Assembly: GCA_019425105.1 (NCBI GenBank)
Contig: JAHYYD010000008.1
Coordinates: 1-21,568, forward strand
DNA: 21,568 bases
DNA from: Actinomycetota bacterium
GTDB taxonomy: Bacteria > Actinomycetota > Actinomycetes > Actinomycetales > Actinomycetaceae
Direction: 5' to 3'
Notes under the pieces: generated by a model
Database searches by the model: none
Seen by the model: only the letters and a program-made list of their open reading frames with translations
Told to the model about the DNA's origin: nothing
Shown: one piece after another, positions 14,595 to 21,568 of the stretch
Position numbering within the stretch: the first letter of the stretch is position 1
Layout of the letters: every line of letters begins with the position of its first letter
Translations under genes and position numbers: made by a program

Positions 14595-15276
14595 GTGCGG
14601 CCTCCGCAATGATGAGTGACGACTGGATCAACCCCACCCCCGTGCCCCGGGCGAAGTCAGAAATGGCCTGCTGCGAGAGCTTCTCAGCCCGAGCGATCTC
14701 CACCTGGGTCTTGCCGAGAAGCAGCGCAGCGGTGATGCGGCGATGACGCGCGGAGAGCTTGAGGATCGCATGGTCACGCAGGCTCAGCAGCGCATTGATG
14801 CAGGTCTGGCAATGGCTCGGGAAGGACGACTCGACAGAGGCATGCGCCATGAACCAGGTGCGGATGAACGGATTCGAGGAATCTTGCACGTCATGCGCAC
14901 GGTTGATCGCAGCGCGGGCCGCCCACCAAGCTGAGCCATCCTGAAGCTGCGCCGGCTCCGTACCACGCAACCGCGCCGGAGCCTGACGATGAACACCCGA
15001 GGAGAACTCCTCAATTCGTCCCGCACCAATTCCAAAGCGAAGCTGAAGCTGTGAGGGAAGCAGAAGCTGCGCGCGCAGCGTCAGGAGAAGAGCATCCTCC
15101 AGCGTGTACGCCGCAGCCTGGAATTCGTCACCGACCGTCGGGTAAGGTGCCTGCAGTAGCGCGAGCCCCTCACTCGCATCCCCAAGAGCAGCCTCATAGA
15201 TTCTCTGAGCCTCTGCACGATTGGTCAGCGTACGAGAGCCCACGATGTCAGCAATGACGGCGTAACGAAGAGTCAC
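14587..15276 (-). CDS. SatD family protein, cyclase-like N-terminus with C-terminal HTH
   Basis: The 229-residue protein begins RYAVIADIVGSR, the SatD signature; SatD is named from the streptococcal secretion and acid tolerance operon, and its biochemistry is unclear. The N-terminal domain reads like a class III nucleotidyl cyclase: Asp10 in ADIVGS, Asp50 in PTVGDEF and LRFGIGAGRIE at 79-89. These correspond to the two metal aspartates and the GIhtG strand. The substrate-contacting lysine usually found just before GD is a proline or threonine here. Residues 171-215 (ILKLSARHRRITAALLLGKT, then QVEIARAEKLSQQAISDFAR) are a helix-turn-helix like sigma region 4. The GTG start at 15276 has AAGGAAAAG upstream. 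A membrane protein gene overlaps its end. Confidence 0.78.
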   Translation of the reverse strand: MTLRYAVIADIVGSRTLTNRAEAQRIYEAALGDASEGLALLQAPYPTVGDEFQAAAYTLEDALLLTLRAQLLLPSQLQLRFGIGAGRIEEFSSGVHRQAPARLRGTEPAQLQDGSAWWAARAAINRAHDVQDSSNPFIRTWFMAHASVESSFPSHCQTCINALLSLRDHAILKLSARHRRITAALLLGKTQVEIARAEKLSQQAISDFARGTGVGLIQSSLIIAEAARA

Positions 15277-15575
15277 AGTACCACACTTTTCCTTGTATAC
15301 GGCTCTTCACAAGCCCCCTCATGGAGGAACCCTGCAAATTACTCAGCTTCACATGACACATCTAGGCAAACATATTTCAACCATGATGTCAACAGTATTG
15401 CGACGTAATGCTAGCTTGTCACATCGCACACGCCAACCAGGTGTCAAACAGCAGATAACCATTTCCACAGATTGACTTGTATCATGCGATATACAAGTTC
15501 CATCGTGGATCACGGGGTTGCGCAATAATGTTTACCACCAGACGCATATTCCGCCACACAAGCAGTAAATGACCG
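15277..15575. promoter_or_regulatory. 299-base A+T-richer gap upstream of satD with repeats
   Basis: No gene was found. It holds a perfect inverted repeat, ACTTGTAT (15475-15482) and ATACAAGT (15491-15498), eight bases apart. A third copy of the half-site, CTTGTATAC (15291-15299), lies beside the satD ribosome site. Two direct repeats, CAACCATGATGTCAACAG (15378-15395) and CCAACCAGGTGTCAAACAG (15434-15451), are 56 bases apart; read on the minus strand each carries TTGACA, a perfect -35. No convincing -10 pairs with either at 17 bases. The satD pair is probably regulated from here. Confidence 0.45.
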
Positions 15576-16934
15576 TCAATAGCCCATAATTTCGCGGGTC
15601 ACGTAATCCGCGAGGAGACGGCCGCGCAGCGTGAGGACAACGCGCCCGGAGAGAGCGCAAGCCCCATCGATCAGTCCATCCGCAATGAGTGCAGCGATAC
15701 GCCCATCGGAGGAGCCACGCGCTCCATCGGGCAGTGACAGACCCGGCAGTCCTTCGATCTCAATGCCTTCGGACGTACGTACGCCCAGCATGACGCGCTC
15801 CAGCTCGCGTGCATCTGCGTCAAGAACCTCACCTGCGTAAGCGGGAGACTGTCCAGCATTCAGACGCCCCGCGTAGGCTCCCGGGTTCTTCACGTTCCAC
15901 CAGCGCGTGCGCCCCATATGGGAGTGTGCCCCCGGCCCGAAGCCCCACCAATCCCAGTCCCGCCAGTAGGCCAGGTTATGGGCGGAGGCATGCTCATAGA
16001 AAGTCGATGGCCGTCCCGAGGCACGATCGGTCTCGGTGACGCGCGCGAAGTTCGAAATCTCGTACCATGCGTACCCAGCCCCGCCGAGCAGATCATCGGC
16101 GAGCTCGTACTTGGCAGCCTCGTCGTCAGGATCCGGGGTTGGTAGCTCGCCCCTGGCCACCTGCGCCCCCATCTTGGTCCCCTCCTCGACAACAAGCGCG
16201 TAGGCGCTGATGTGGTCGGTCTCGTACGACAGGGCAGCACGCAGGGATGCTTCCCAGTCCGCCAGGCTCTCCCCGGGTGTTCCGTAGATAAGATCCACCG
16301 AGGTCGACAGGCCAGCCTCCTTCGCCAACTCAACGACGAGGGGCACACGCTCGGGAGTATGCGTGCGATCCAGGATCGCAAGAATCTCGGGCACCGCAGA
16401 CTGCATACCGAACGACACCCGCGTAAACCCAGCGTCAGCCAGTTGCGCGAGTCCATCACGCGTCACCGTATCGGGGTTGGCTTCGAGGGTCACCTCCGCG
16501 CCCGGCGCAATACCGATGCGATCACGTAGGCCCGTCAGGATCTCAGTCAACTCGGCAACATCCAACATCGTCGGAGTACCGCCACCGAAAAACACCGTCC
16601 GCGCCTGGCGCGTGGGGAGCCCAGCCTCGGACATGACCCGAGACGCCAGAGCAGCCTCGGCGAGAACGGAGGGCGCATAATCCCCCACCTGCGCGCCCGG
16701 ACCGAAACCGACCGTGTACGTGTTGAAATCGCAGTATCCGCAGCGCACGCGACAGAAAGGGACGTGAACGTACAGGGAGAGGGGACGACCGCGATCCGCC
16801 TCGACGAGGCCGGGGTCAAGCGATCCGTCGGCCGACCAGCGCTCACCCTCGGGCTGGGCGGGGCTTCCACGTCTCACGGCGTCAGCCACGCGGACGACGA
16901 ATGCCGACGATGTCATGGGCGTGGCGGCCCGCAT
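15576..16934 (-). CDS. hemW: Heme chaperone HemW (radical SAM, HemN-like)
   Basis: This protein of about 452 residues has the radical SAM ligands Cys61, Cys65 and Cys68 in CRVRCGYCDFNTY. The single CxxxCxxC-GYCDFNTY form and the family size mark HemW, a heme-binding chaperone, and not the coproporphyrinogen dehydrogenase HemN. Further family blocks are FFGGGTPT, TLEANPDT, RVSFGMQS and the IYGTPGES motif. The start is uncertain: ATG 16934 has GAGG five bases upstream, ATG 16916 has no clear site, and GTG 16889 would overlap the trmB stop by eight bases. All options overlap the end of trmB, indicating coupling. It follows trmB and lepA on the same strand. Confidence 0.9.
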   Translation of the reverse strand: MRAATPMTSSAFVVRVADAVRRGSPAQPEGERWSADGSLDPGLVEADRGRPLSLYVHVPFCRVRCGYCDFNTYTVGFGPGAQVGDYAPSVLAEAALASRVMSEAGLPTRQARTVFFGGGTPTMLDVAELTEILTGLRDRIGIAPGAEVTLEANPDTVTRDGLAQLADAGFTRVSFGMQSAVPEILAILDRTHTPERVPLVVELAKEAGLSTSVDLIYGTPGESLADWEASLRAALSYETDHISAYALVVEEGTKMGAQVARGELPTPDPDDEAAKYELADDLLGGAGYAWYEISNFARVTETDRASGRPSTFYEHASAHNLAYWRDWDWWGFGPGAHSHMGRTRWWNVKNPGAYAGRLNAGQSPAYAGEVLDADARELERVMLGVRTSEGIEIEGLPGLSLPDGARGSSDGRIAALIADGLIDGACALSGRVVLTLRGRLLADYVTREIMGY

Positions 16935-17679
16935 CGATGCCTCGGGTCTCAAAGTGCGTGACGACGCGCCCTGAGAAGCGCGGGGCGAATCCCCCACGCT
17001 CAGGCTGCGGATCCTGCGGGTCCGGACGTTCCCCGGCGTACGGGTTGTCAAACAGCTCGCAGGCTTCGACCACATCGCGCATCTGCCAGGCGTAGTCATC
17101 CCAGTCGGTGGCCAGGCGCCACGCTCCGCGATCGCGCAACAGGCGCGCCACCTCGAGGGCAAACGAATCGGAGACGAGGCGACGCTTACGATGCCGGGCC
17201 TTGCGCCACGGATCGGGGAAGAACGTCCAGACCTCGTCCAGGCACGCGTCCCCCAGCATGATGGGAAGCGCCTGGGCTGCGTCGGCCTCGATCACGCGGA
17301 TGTTGTCCACCCCTGCGTCGACCGCCTTGGAGACGAGCTTCGCGATACCCGGAACCCACACCTCAAGGGCCAGGAAGTCGCGCTCAGGATGGGCGGCCGC
17401 AGCCGCGACGATCTGTTCGCCCGTGCCCGAGCCGATTTCGAGCGTCACGGGAGCGCGGCGTCCGAACAGCTCAGCCAGATCGAGCGTGAAATCCTGCGCG
17501 ACCGTCGTGTAGCCAACGCCGCGACGCGGCTCAACCACATAGAGGTGCGCGTGCGCCTCCCATGTGCGCGCAAGGTTCGCGGGTAGTTCGCGCGTGCGCC
17601 GCGTGAAAGACTTCGTACGGCTCATGAAGACCGTGCCCTCGGGAGCCTCACCCGGACGACGACCCCCGGCCTCGTTCAT
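16882..17679 (-). CDS. trmB: tRNA (guanine46-N7)-methyltransferase
   Basis: This 265-residue class I methyltransferase makes m7G46 in tRNA. The SAM-binding loop is LEIGSGTGEQ (80-89). The catalytic FFPDPWRKARHRKRR block starts near 153, and the LATDWDDYAWQM block follows. ATG 17679 has GAGG five bases upstream and is preferred. GTG 17694, which forms a GTGA junction with the lepA stop, and ATG 17625 are alternatives; the conserved part starts only at SFTRRTRELP. It sits directly behind lepA and overlaps hemW. Confidence 0.94.
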   Translation of the reverse strand: MNEAGGRRPGEAPEGTVFMSRTKSFTRRTRELPANLARTWEAHAHLYVVEPRRGVGYTTVAQDFTLDLAELFGRRAPVTLEIGSGTGEQIVAAAAAHPERDFLALEVWVPGIAKLVSKAVDAGVDNIRVIEADAAQALPIMLGDACLDEVWTFFPDPWRKARHRKRRLVSDSFALEVARLLRDRGAWRLATDWDDYAWQMRDVVEACELFDNPYAGERPDPQDPQPERGGFAPRFSGRVVTHFETRGIDAGRHAHDIVGIRRPRG

Positions 17680-17690
17680 CCGATCCTCGC

Positions 17691-19547
17691 TCACTTTTTA
17701 CCCGTCGGAACGTCGGAAGTCAGCGCAGCGATAAAGGCTTCCTGCGGCACGTCAACGCGGCCGATGGACTTCATGCGCTTCTTGCCTTCCTTCTGCTTCT
17801 CGAGCAGCTTGCGCTTACGGCTAATGTCACCGCCATAGCACTTGGCGAGCATGTCCTTACGCAGCGCCTTGATCGTCTCGCGGGCGATCACGCGCGCACC
17901 CACCGCCGCCTGGACCGGGATCTCGAACTGCTGGCGAGGAATCAGTTCCTTGAGGTGCTTCGTCATGCGCTGACCGTAGTTGTAAGCCGCGTCGCGGTGC
18001 ACGATCGCACTGAACGCGTCCACGCGATCACCGTTGAGCAGGATGTCAACCTTGACGAGGTCGGCACTCTGCTCGCCGCTCTCCTGGTAATCCAGGGAGG
18101 CGTAGCCGCGCGTGCGGGATTTGAGCTGATCGAAAAAGTCGAAGACGATCTCGGCCAGGGGCAGCTGGTAGTGCAGCTCCACGCGGTCCTCGCTCAGGTA
18201 GTCCATGCCCCGCATCGAGCCGCGACGCTCCTGACACAGCTCCATGATGGTGCCCGTGAACTCGGTGGGCGTCAGGATCGTCGCGTTGACGACAGGCTCG
18301 CGCACCTCAGAGATCTTGCCTTCGGGGAACTCGCTCGGGTTGTCGACGCGCACCTCGGTGCCGTCCTCAGTAATGACGCGGTACACGACGTTTGGGGCCG
18401 TCGCGATGAGGTCGAGGTTGAACTCGCGCTCCAGACGCTCGCGGATGATCTCGAGATGAAGTAGTCCCAGGAAGCCACAGCGGAAGCCAAACCCGAGGGC
18501 CGCCGAGGACTCCGGCTCAAAGGTCAGCGCTGCGTCGTTGAGCTGAAGACGCTCGAGGGCGTCGCGCAGGTCCGGGAAGTCAGAGCCGTCGACCGGGTAG
18601 ATGCCGGAGAACACCATGGGGTTGGGGTCACGGTAGCCCTCGAGTGCCTCGGTAGCGCCTCGTACCTGGCTCGTCACCGTGTCACCGACACGGGACTGGC
18701 GCACGTCCTTCACGCCCGTAATCAGGTAACCCACCTCGCCAGCGCCGATGCCCTCTTCGGGCTTCGGCTCCGGCGAAATCACTCCCAATTCGAGGAGCTC
18801 GTGGGTGGCGCCCGTGGACATCATGCGCACGCGCTGGCGGGTGGAGAGCACGCCGTCAACGACACGCACGTAGGTGACGACGCCGCGGTACGTGTCGTAC
18901 ACGGAATCGAAAATCATCGCGCGCGTGGGCGCCTCGGGGTCGCCCTCGGGGGCGGGGACAGCCTCGACGATGCGGTCGAGCAGCTCCTCGACACCCTCAC
19001 CGGTCTTGCCGGAGACTTTGAGAACTTCGTCCTCGTCACAGCCGATCAGCTGGGCAACCTCATGGGCGTACTTCTCGGGCTGAGCACCCGGCAGGTCGAT
19101 CTTGTTCAGGACCGGGATGATCGCGAGGTCATTCTCGAGGGCCAGGTACAGGTTCGCGAGTGTCTGCGCCTCGATGCCCTGCGCGGCATCGATGAGGAGG
19201 ACCGCACCCTCACATGCCGCGAGAGAACGAGAAACCTCGTAGGTAAAGTCCACGTGCCCAGGCGTATCGATCATGTTGAGCGCGTAGGGGGTTCCCTCGT
19301 ACGCCCACGGCATGCGTACGGCCTGGCTCTTGATCGTAATGCCACGCTCACGCTCGATGTCCATGCGATCGAGGTACTGGTCGCGCATCTCGCGGGCCTC
19401 GACGACACCGGTCAGCTGGAGCATGCGGTCCGCGAGCGTCGACTTCCCATGATCGATATGGGCGATGATGCAGAAGTTACGGATCTGCCCCTGCGGGGTG
19501 TGGGCCGGGCGAATCTGCGCCTGCTGCGCGGGCGTGGGGATGGGCAC
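17691..19547 (-). CDS. lepA: Elongation factor 4 (LepA GTPase)
   Basis: This 618-residue ribosome-associated GTPase has the G1 motif AHIDHGKST (29-37), the switch block [15 protein letters not shown] (G3) and NKID (G4). The LepA-specific C-terminal domain includes [23 protein letters not shown] 19547 is chosen because GGAGG (19553-19557) lies five bases upstream and this gives the usual family length. The open frame continues 31 codons further up to a GTG at 19640 without family similarity. It is 96 bases downstream of the helical-repeat gene and begins the run lepA-trmB-hemW. Confidence 0.97.
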   Translation of the reverse strand: MPIPTPAQQAQIRPAHTPQGQIRNFCIIAHIDHGKSTLADRMLQLTGVVEAREMRDQYLDRMDIERERGITIKSQAVRMPWAYEGTPYALNMIDTPGHVDFTYEVSRSLAACEGAVLLIDAAQGIEAQTLANLYLALENDLAIIPVLNKIDLPGAQPEKYAHEVAQLIGCDEDEVLKVSGKTGEGVEELLDRIVEAVPAPEGDPEAPTRAMIFDSVYDTYRGVVTYVRVVDGVLSTRQRVRMMSTGATHELLELGVISPEPKPEEGIGAGEVGYLITGVKDVRQSRVGDTVTSQVRGATEALEGYRDPNPMVFSGIYPVDGSDFPDLRDALERLQLNDAALTFEPESSAALGFGFRCGFLGLLHLEIIRERLEREFNLDLIATAPNVVYRVITEDGTEVRVDNPSEFPEGKISEVREPVVNATILTPTEFTGTIMELCQERRGSMRGMDYLSEDRVELHYQLPLAEIVFDFFDQLKSRTRGYASLDYQESGEQSADLVKVDILLNGDRVDAFSAIVHRDAAYNYGQRMTKHLKELIPRQQFEIPVQAAVGARVIARETIKALRKDMLAKCYGGDISRKRKLLEKQKEGKKRMKSIGRVDVPQEAFIAALTSDVPTGKK

Positions 19548-19643
19548 GTGAACCTCCGTGAAGTCGTTAACCTCCTTATCGTCCCATTGTCGCAGGCGTT
19601 TGTGCCAGTTCAGGCGCGGGAAGTCGCGCACAGTGGCCACGGC

Positions 19644-20651
19644 TCACAGCCCTGACGCGCCTCCCATTTCCCCCTGAGCAACGATGGAAATCGCCTCGGT
19701 GAAGTCGCAGTCTTCCCAGTCATCGGGATGATCATCGCGAAGTTTGCGCGCGATGGCCTCGGCACGTTGGTCGTCACCGCGCATCGTGGCCAAGGTGAGC
19801 AAAATGGTGCGGATACGCGCCGTAAGCGGATCCCGATCCCCCAGGTATCGGCGGCAGTCTTCTGCCAGAACCGTCCACAGATCCTCGCCGGCATCCCGAT
19901 CGCCTCCCATCCAGGTATTGCGAGCGATCTCGTTGCGCAGGCGCAACACCCGCCAGTCACCGCGTTCAACGACCGTCAGCAGCGCGTCCATGTTGTGCTC
20001 GTAGAGCGCAATCGCCTCGTCGTAGTGTCGATCGGCTGAGAGAACCTCGGCGAGGTTGTCGCGTACCGTCAGCAGCGTCATGTCGGCCTCGTCGCGAGTT
20101 TCTTCCATGTCCGCGAGGAGCTCACGGTAGACGCGGGCCGCCCTGTTCCACTTGCCCGTATTCTTCCACGGCATCGCCGAATTATTGCGAATCGCGAACG
20201 CAATCTGCGGGTCGAGGCCTCGGCAGGCCTTCACATCAGCGACGAGCGCCCCGAAGCGGCGGGCCGCCATATCGTTGAACCCCAGAACCGACAGCCAGTA
20301 GGCTTCCGAGTTCCTCAGCATGAGGACAAGGGGATGGTCACGCTCCAAAGCCCTCGCTCCGAGCCGCGCGGCATCACCCGCCACGCGTCGGCACCGGTCG
20401 TAGGATCCCCGCGCGCTATGCCAGTCGACACAGAGTTTGGCCGCTTCGAGACGCAGCTCGATCGCAACCTCCTCGTCCTGGTACACCCCCGTCGCACATT
20501 CAAGGGCTCGCTCCAACGCGCCGCCAGCGGCGCTGCTCAATGCATCAGCCAGGCACGCGCGCGCCCGGGCGTCGGGTGAGCCAGGGGTGGAGGAGGCCAG
20601 GCCGAAAGCATCGAGGGATACGATCGGACCGTGAATCGTTGCAGTGGACAT
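19644..20651 (-). CDS. Tetratricopeptide-like helical repeat protein
   Basis: The 335-residue, largely helical protein has no signal peptide or membrane segment. From about residue 100 it shows repeats spaced about 42 residues apart, of the long TPR type seen in actinobacterial TPR/NB-ARC proteins: SEAYWLSVLGFNDMAARRFG, NSAMPWKNTGKWNRAARVYR and DNLAEVLSADRHYDEAIALY. A more divergent NEIARNTWMGGDRDAGEDLW follows. No enzymatic motif is visible; a scaffold or sensor role is possible. ATG 20651 follows GAAAGGTGA; a GTG nine bases earlier has no well-placed site. It diverges from the PemK-like gene across a region with two DnaA boxes. I do not recognise a named family. Confidence 0.75.
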   Translation of the reverse strand: MSTATIHGPIVSLDAFGLASSTPGSPDARARACLADALSSAAGGALERALECATGVYQDEEVAIELRLEAAKLCVDWHSARGSYDRCRRVAGDAARLGARALERDHPLVLMLRNSEAYWLSVLGFNDMAARRFGALVADVKACRGLDPQIAFAIRNNSAMPWKNTGKWNRAARVYRELLADMEETRDEADMTLLTVRDNLAEVLSADRHYDEAIALYEHNMDALLTVVERGDWRVLRLRNEIARNTWMGGDRDAGEDLWTVLAEDCRRYLGDRDPLTARIRTILLTLATMRGDDQRAEAIARKLRDDHPDDWEDCDFTEAISIVAQGEMGGASGL

Positions 20652-20736
20652 CGTCGTCACCTTTCATCGTTGAGGGTTCATCTGCGAACACATCCAGAAT
20701 GAAACAGACAACCGCGCACTGTCACGCAGAGAAACG

Positions 20737-20780
20737 ACCCCTGTGGATAACCTGGCCGCGCGCAGAACCCCTGTGGATAA
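20737..20780. promoter_or_regulatory. Two perfect DnaA boxes, 30 bp apart
   Basis: ACCCCTGTGGATAA occurs at 20737-20750 and again at 20767-20780. Each contains TGTGGATAA, the complement of TTATCCACA, the high-affinity DnaA box. The repeats are in the same orientation with a period of exactly 30 bases, nearly three helical turns, so both would lie on one face of the DNA. They sit in the divergent gap about 37 bases before the PemK-like start. DnaA control of one or both genes, or DnaA titration, is inferred. Confidence 0.6.
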
Positions 20781-20804
20781 AATCGGGCGGATCCTCCCCT
20801 GCCG

Positions 20805-20810
20805 TATGCT
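20805..20810 (+). promoter_or_regulatory. Candidate -10 for a leaderless PemK-like transcript
   Basis: TATGCT ends six bases before ATG 20817, with no Shine-Dalgarno between. That is the typical spacing of a -10 whose start site is the A of the start codon, as in many leaderless actinobacterial mRNAs. No good -35 is visible; the DnaA boxes lie just upstream. Confidence 0.35.
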
Positions 20811-20816
20811 GGTCCC

Positions 20817-21449
20817 ATGAATTCATTCGTCAGGGGCCTGTTCAACTTCCTCATCAGCGTCATCTCCGGCACCACCGAGGAATCACAGTCGAACACCACC
20901 AAGCCATCGCAGCGTCAGCCGACCAACAAAACGACACCAAAGCCGCGCTCATCGGCGTCGCCCAGCGCACATACCGGCTCCCACCATCGCTACGAGGACC
21001 CGGCGACGTCGGACCGTCCCCAGACGTCCATCCGCGAAGCGAGCATCGCCGACGCGCTCGCCAATGCCTCGTACACGCCCATCATGGATGGGGACGCCGA
21101 CCCCGGTGAAGTCGTGTGGACCTGGGTTCCCTATCAGGAGGACACCTCCGTCGGAAAGGACCGCCCCGCCGTCGTCATCGGCGCGCAGGGCGAGGGCGTA
21201 TATATCCTGCAGCTGACGAGTAAGGACCACACACGCGATGCCGCCCAGGAGGCGGCAGCCGGACGCTACTGGTTCAACATCGGCTCAGGCGAATGGGATT
21301 CAAAGGGCCGCCCCTCCGAGGTCCGACTCGACCGCGCCCTGTGGGTGAAGGCCACCGACGTGCGGCGCGAGGGCTCCATCCTGCCCAAGTCGACCTGGCA
21401 GCTCATCGTCGACGCACTCGAGGAGCACTACCGCACGCACGGAGAATAA
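20817..21449 (+). CDS. PemK/MazF-fold protein with hydrophobic N-terminus and long linker
   Basis: The 210-residue protein has three parts. Residues 1-18 (MNSFVRGLFNFLISVISG) form a hydrophobic or amphipathic helix. Residues 19-75 are a low-complexity Ser/Thr/Pro/Gln linker. Residues 90-205 are a PemK/MazF-like domain: PGEVVWTWVPY at 96, GKDRPAVVIG at 113-122, LTSKD at 133 and the SEVRLDRALWV block at 167. MazF-type proteins cut RNA, but no antitoxin gene is adjacent on either side, and this solitary lepA-linked form may have another role. ATG 20817 has no Shine-Dalgarno and may be leaderless. Confidence 0.8.
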   Translation: MNSFVRGLFNFLISVISGTTEESQSNTTKPSQRQPTNKTTPKPRSSASPSAHTGSHHRYEDPATSDRPQTSIREASIADALANASYTPIMDGDADPGEVVWTWVPYQEDTSVGKDRPAVVIGAQGEGVYILQLTSKDHTRDAAQEAAAGRYWFNIGSGEWDSKGRPSEVRLDRALWVKATDVRREGSILPKSTWQLIVDALEEHYRTHGE

Positions 21450-21497
21450 CTCCGCGACACGTGACCGACCTTACGACGCCGGACAAGCACCAGGAAT

Positions 21498-21526
21498 ATG
21501 ACGACAAGGCCCTGCCCTGGTATGAT
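21498..21526 (+). promoter_or_regulatory. Strong promoter reading out of the window
   Basis: ATGACG (21498-21503), a 17-base spacer and TATGAT (21521-21526) make a good sigma-A promoter, with an extended -10 TG at 21518-21519. The 42 bases that follow have no start codon in a convincing context and may fold (GACTCCC with GGGGGTC). By the frequent linkage of rpsT (ribosomal protein S20) to lepA, the next gene may be rpsT; that is an inference. Confidence 0.55.
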
Positions 21527-21568
21527 CGGTCGTTGGACTCCCGGCCTGGTCGGGCAGGGGGTCTGGTT

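Noticed and set aside
15293..15475. 60-codon plus-strand frame in the satD upstream gap
   Set aside because: No ribosome-binding site and no recognisable sequence; it overlaps the repeats that look regulatory.
21440..21454. Hairpin CGGAG-AATAA-CTCCG over the stop of the PemK-like gene
   Set aside because: Five pairs only, and it overlaps the coding end; could be chance.

Overview
The window is high-GC and densely coded. Its chromosomal gene order is lepA, trmB, hemW, then (after an insertion) a DUF3097 gene, hrcA, dnaJ and rsmE, all on the minus strand. Together with GTG starts, ATGA/GTGA junctions and a complete pyruvate formate-lyase (PFL) cluster, this points to a fermentative or facultatively anaerobic actinobacterium. 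Actinomycetaceae (Schaalia/Actinomyces-like) is my best guess, an inference from protein character with no search run. I see no IS element, phage gene, CRISPR array, tRNA or rRNA.

Layout. 1-83: start of a minus-strand homoserine dehydrogenase gene running off the edge. 84-357: divergent control region with a perfect 14-bp palindrome and three copies of a 12-bp GGACnwTGGnCC box. 358-3853: the PFL cluster on the plus strand. 3901-8637: minus-strand genes pepC, an adenine/adenosine deaminase, then a translationally coupled trio of a class-I glutamine amidotransferase-like hydrolase, a maltose-type O-acetyltransferase and peptide deformylase. 8764-9663: a plus-strand aldose 1-epimerase. 9670-12689: the heat-shock operon hrcA-dnaJ-rsmE with a CIRCE operator at 12707-12733. 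12838-15276: DUF3097, a polytopic membrane protein and a SatD-like protein. 15277-15575: a repeat-bearing, comparatively A+T-rich gap. 15576-19547: lepA-trmB-hemW. 19644-20651: a helical-repeat protein. 20652-20816: a divergent gap with two perfect DnaA boxes exactly 30 bp apart. 20817-21449: a PemK/MazF-fold protein with an unusual N-terminus. 21498-21526: a strong promoter firing out of the window.

The most notable system is the PFL cluster. The pflB product stops after about 700 residues and has the Cys-Cys active site but no glycyl-radical domain. That domain (RVSGYAV) is a separate 83-residue gene with its own ribosome-binding site, and the activase gene pflA follows. A long perfect or near-perfect stem-loop sits after each of the first two genes. 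In E. coli, GrcA/YfiD is a spare part for oxygen-damaged full-length PFL. Here the separate glycyl subunit looks obligatory, so the organism would run a two-component PFL whose oxygen-sensitive part is replaceable and separately dosed. A second candidate system is the SatD-like protein, which has a nucleotidyl-cyclase-like sequence pattern and a C-terminal helix-turn-helix. It is translationally coupled to a membrane protein and inserted into an otherwise conserved housekeeping block.
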